Shown piece by piece: positions 63,134 through 64,000 of a stretch of DNA of 64,000 bases (positions are counted from its first letter, which is position 1; each line of letters begins with the position of its first letter). A program made the translations under genes and the position numbers. This DNA comes from Mucor racemosus (lineage: Eukaryota; Mucoromycota; Mucoromycetes; Mucorales; Mucoraceae), in NCBI GenBank assembly GCA_027405735.1, contig JAPEHQ010000006.1, forward strand, positions 372,001 through 436,000, read 5' to 3'. The notes under the pieces were generated by a model. That model was not told the origin of the DNA. It saw only the letters and a list, made by a program, of their open reading frames with translations, and did no database searches.

Positions 63134-64000
63134 TTATTGCACTTGAACAGAGGAAGGAGATGATGAAGAGATATCAACATCGGTTTGTTGTTGATCTTTA
63201 TAGTTCTTATTCACCCATTGACTCAATTTTCTTAATAACTGTTGATGTTTCTCGAATTTTGATTTATCTGTAGTTGGATACAATAACTCTTTGTCTTGTG
63301 CTTGCTTCTTTTCAATAGCCAAGTCTGACATATCACTCACCAAAAGATCCAAGACATCCTTACTTACGGGTGATTTCTTGGCACGGGACTGCTGCTTATC
63401 AGTTTCATCATCATCTACAGAAGAAGCGGCCGATGAAGAAGAAGGCTTCTTGGTATTGATATCATCTACGCTAGCAAATACATTCATCATGGTCGTTACA
63501 TTCTTTTTAGATTCAATCAAAGTAGGCTTAACAGGTTTAAATGCTTCGGCTACTATTTCTTCTTTTGATTCTGCATCAACAGGTGATTTTTTATACTTGA
63601 CATCATCCTTTGAACTACCCAAATTTTGTGTGGTTCGAAGATCAGGAGTAAAGTAATTGTTATTATTAACAATACCTGGTACATTAGCATAATGGTGTCG
63701 CATACCATTCATTTGTGGCAAATCATCTGAATAATTGTATGTTGTTGTTGTATCCATCATTGGCACATTGTAATCGCCATAAAGTTTTGAGGGTGTTGTA
63801 GGATTATAATCCAATGTGGATGATTGCATAATAGGTTGAGATCTGACATACATGTCTTCTTCTGGGTTGTTTGTATTCGCAGTGGGATATAAACTAGTGT
63901 CATTCATTGGTAAATTAGCATTAAATTGTAATAGCATATCAGCATAGTTTGTTTGCTGTGGGGGTTGTTGTTGAGGCTGTTGTTGTTGTTGTTGTACAGC
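63134..64000 (-). CDS. Gln/Ser-rich protein, C-terminal part only (runs past window end)
   Basis: The frame is open from the window edge to a stop at 63134. Upstream of the first Met at 63937 it continues in frame as a poly-Q/Pro stretch followed by TNYADMLLQFNANLPM, so the true start lies outside the window. About 289 codons are visible. Composition is Asn/Ser/Gln/Thr-rich and probably disordered. A lysine-rich stretch is followed by SKDVLDLLVSDMSDLAIEKK, and a helical C-terminal segment contains FEKHQQLLRKLSQWVNKNYK. No known domain is recognised in this part. Confidence 0.75.
   Translation of the reverse strand, partial: AVQQQQQQPQQQPPQQTNYADMLLQFNANLPMNDTSLYPTANTNNPEEDMYVRSQPIMQSSTLDYNPTTPSKLYGDYNVPMMDTTTTYNYSDDLPQMNGMRHHYANVPGIVNNNNYFTPDLRTTQNLGSSKDDVKYKKSPVDAESKEEIVAEAFKPVKPTLIESKKNVTTMMNVFASVDDINTKKPSSSSAASSVDDDETDKQQSRAKKSPVSKDVLDLLVSDMSDLAIEKKQAQDKELLYPTTDKSKFEKHQQLLRKLSQWVNKNYKDQQQTDVDISSSSPSSVQVQ

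Overview
The window is nuclear DNA of a fungus, most likely an early-diverging one (Mucoromycota/Mucorales-like). It is strongly AT-rich. Genes carry short spliceosomal introns, mostly about 50-100 bp, with GTAAGT-like donors and some CTAAT/CTAAC branch sites. The protein set is typical of that group: an HSPA12-type Hsp70, a velvet regulator, a CYSTM tail protein, cytosolic ribosomal proteins uL6 and uL16, a Cdt2 WD40 protein and a dynein-adaptor FTS/AKTIP protein. I cannot name a species from sequence alone.

Layout. 1-5.2 kb: repeats only (a dispersed repeat carrying a piece of a dynein intermediate-chain gene, a 147-bp MITE, an LTR-like repeat with a second MITE inside, and a ~1.1-kb dispersed repeat). 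5.3-14.3 kb: FTS/AKTIP-like gene (-), Hsp70-like gene (+), RPL9 (-), TSTD2/TrhO-like rhodanese gene (+). 14.5-23.5 kb: a 21-bp tandem repeat, a large coiled-coil protein (-) and RPL10 (-), separated by gene-poor AT-rich DNA. 24.2-25.9 kb: repeat element with a degenerate tandem array and a dynein pseudo-exon. 26.3-28.3 kb: velvet gene (-) divergent from a CYSTM gene (+). 32.5-38.6 kb: DUF2415-type WD40 gene (-), Cdt2 gene (+) and an MFS transporter (-). 38.6-57.1 kb: no convincing host gene; dominated by a giant inverted repeat (44.26-57.10 kb). 57.6-59.8 kb: a Hub1/UBL5 gene fused to an RS domain, then a coiled-coil protein of unknown function. 63.1-64.0 kb: the 3' end of a Gln-rich gene running out of the window.

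The host genes are mostly housekeeping or regulatory and do not form one pathway. Three points stand out. (1) The inverted repeat shares one symmetry axis over almost 13 kb, but its outer 4.8 kb is nearly identical between arms while the inner 1.6 kb per arm is clearly diverged, with a sharp boundary. (2) The ubiquitin-like splicing modifier Hub1 is encoded as the C-terminal domain of an RS-rich protein. (3) A dispersed repeat family carries a dynein intermediate-chain exon with its splice sites, which implies capture at the DNA level. All intron/exon models were built by eye from splice sites and protein-family fit; none is supported by transcript data here.
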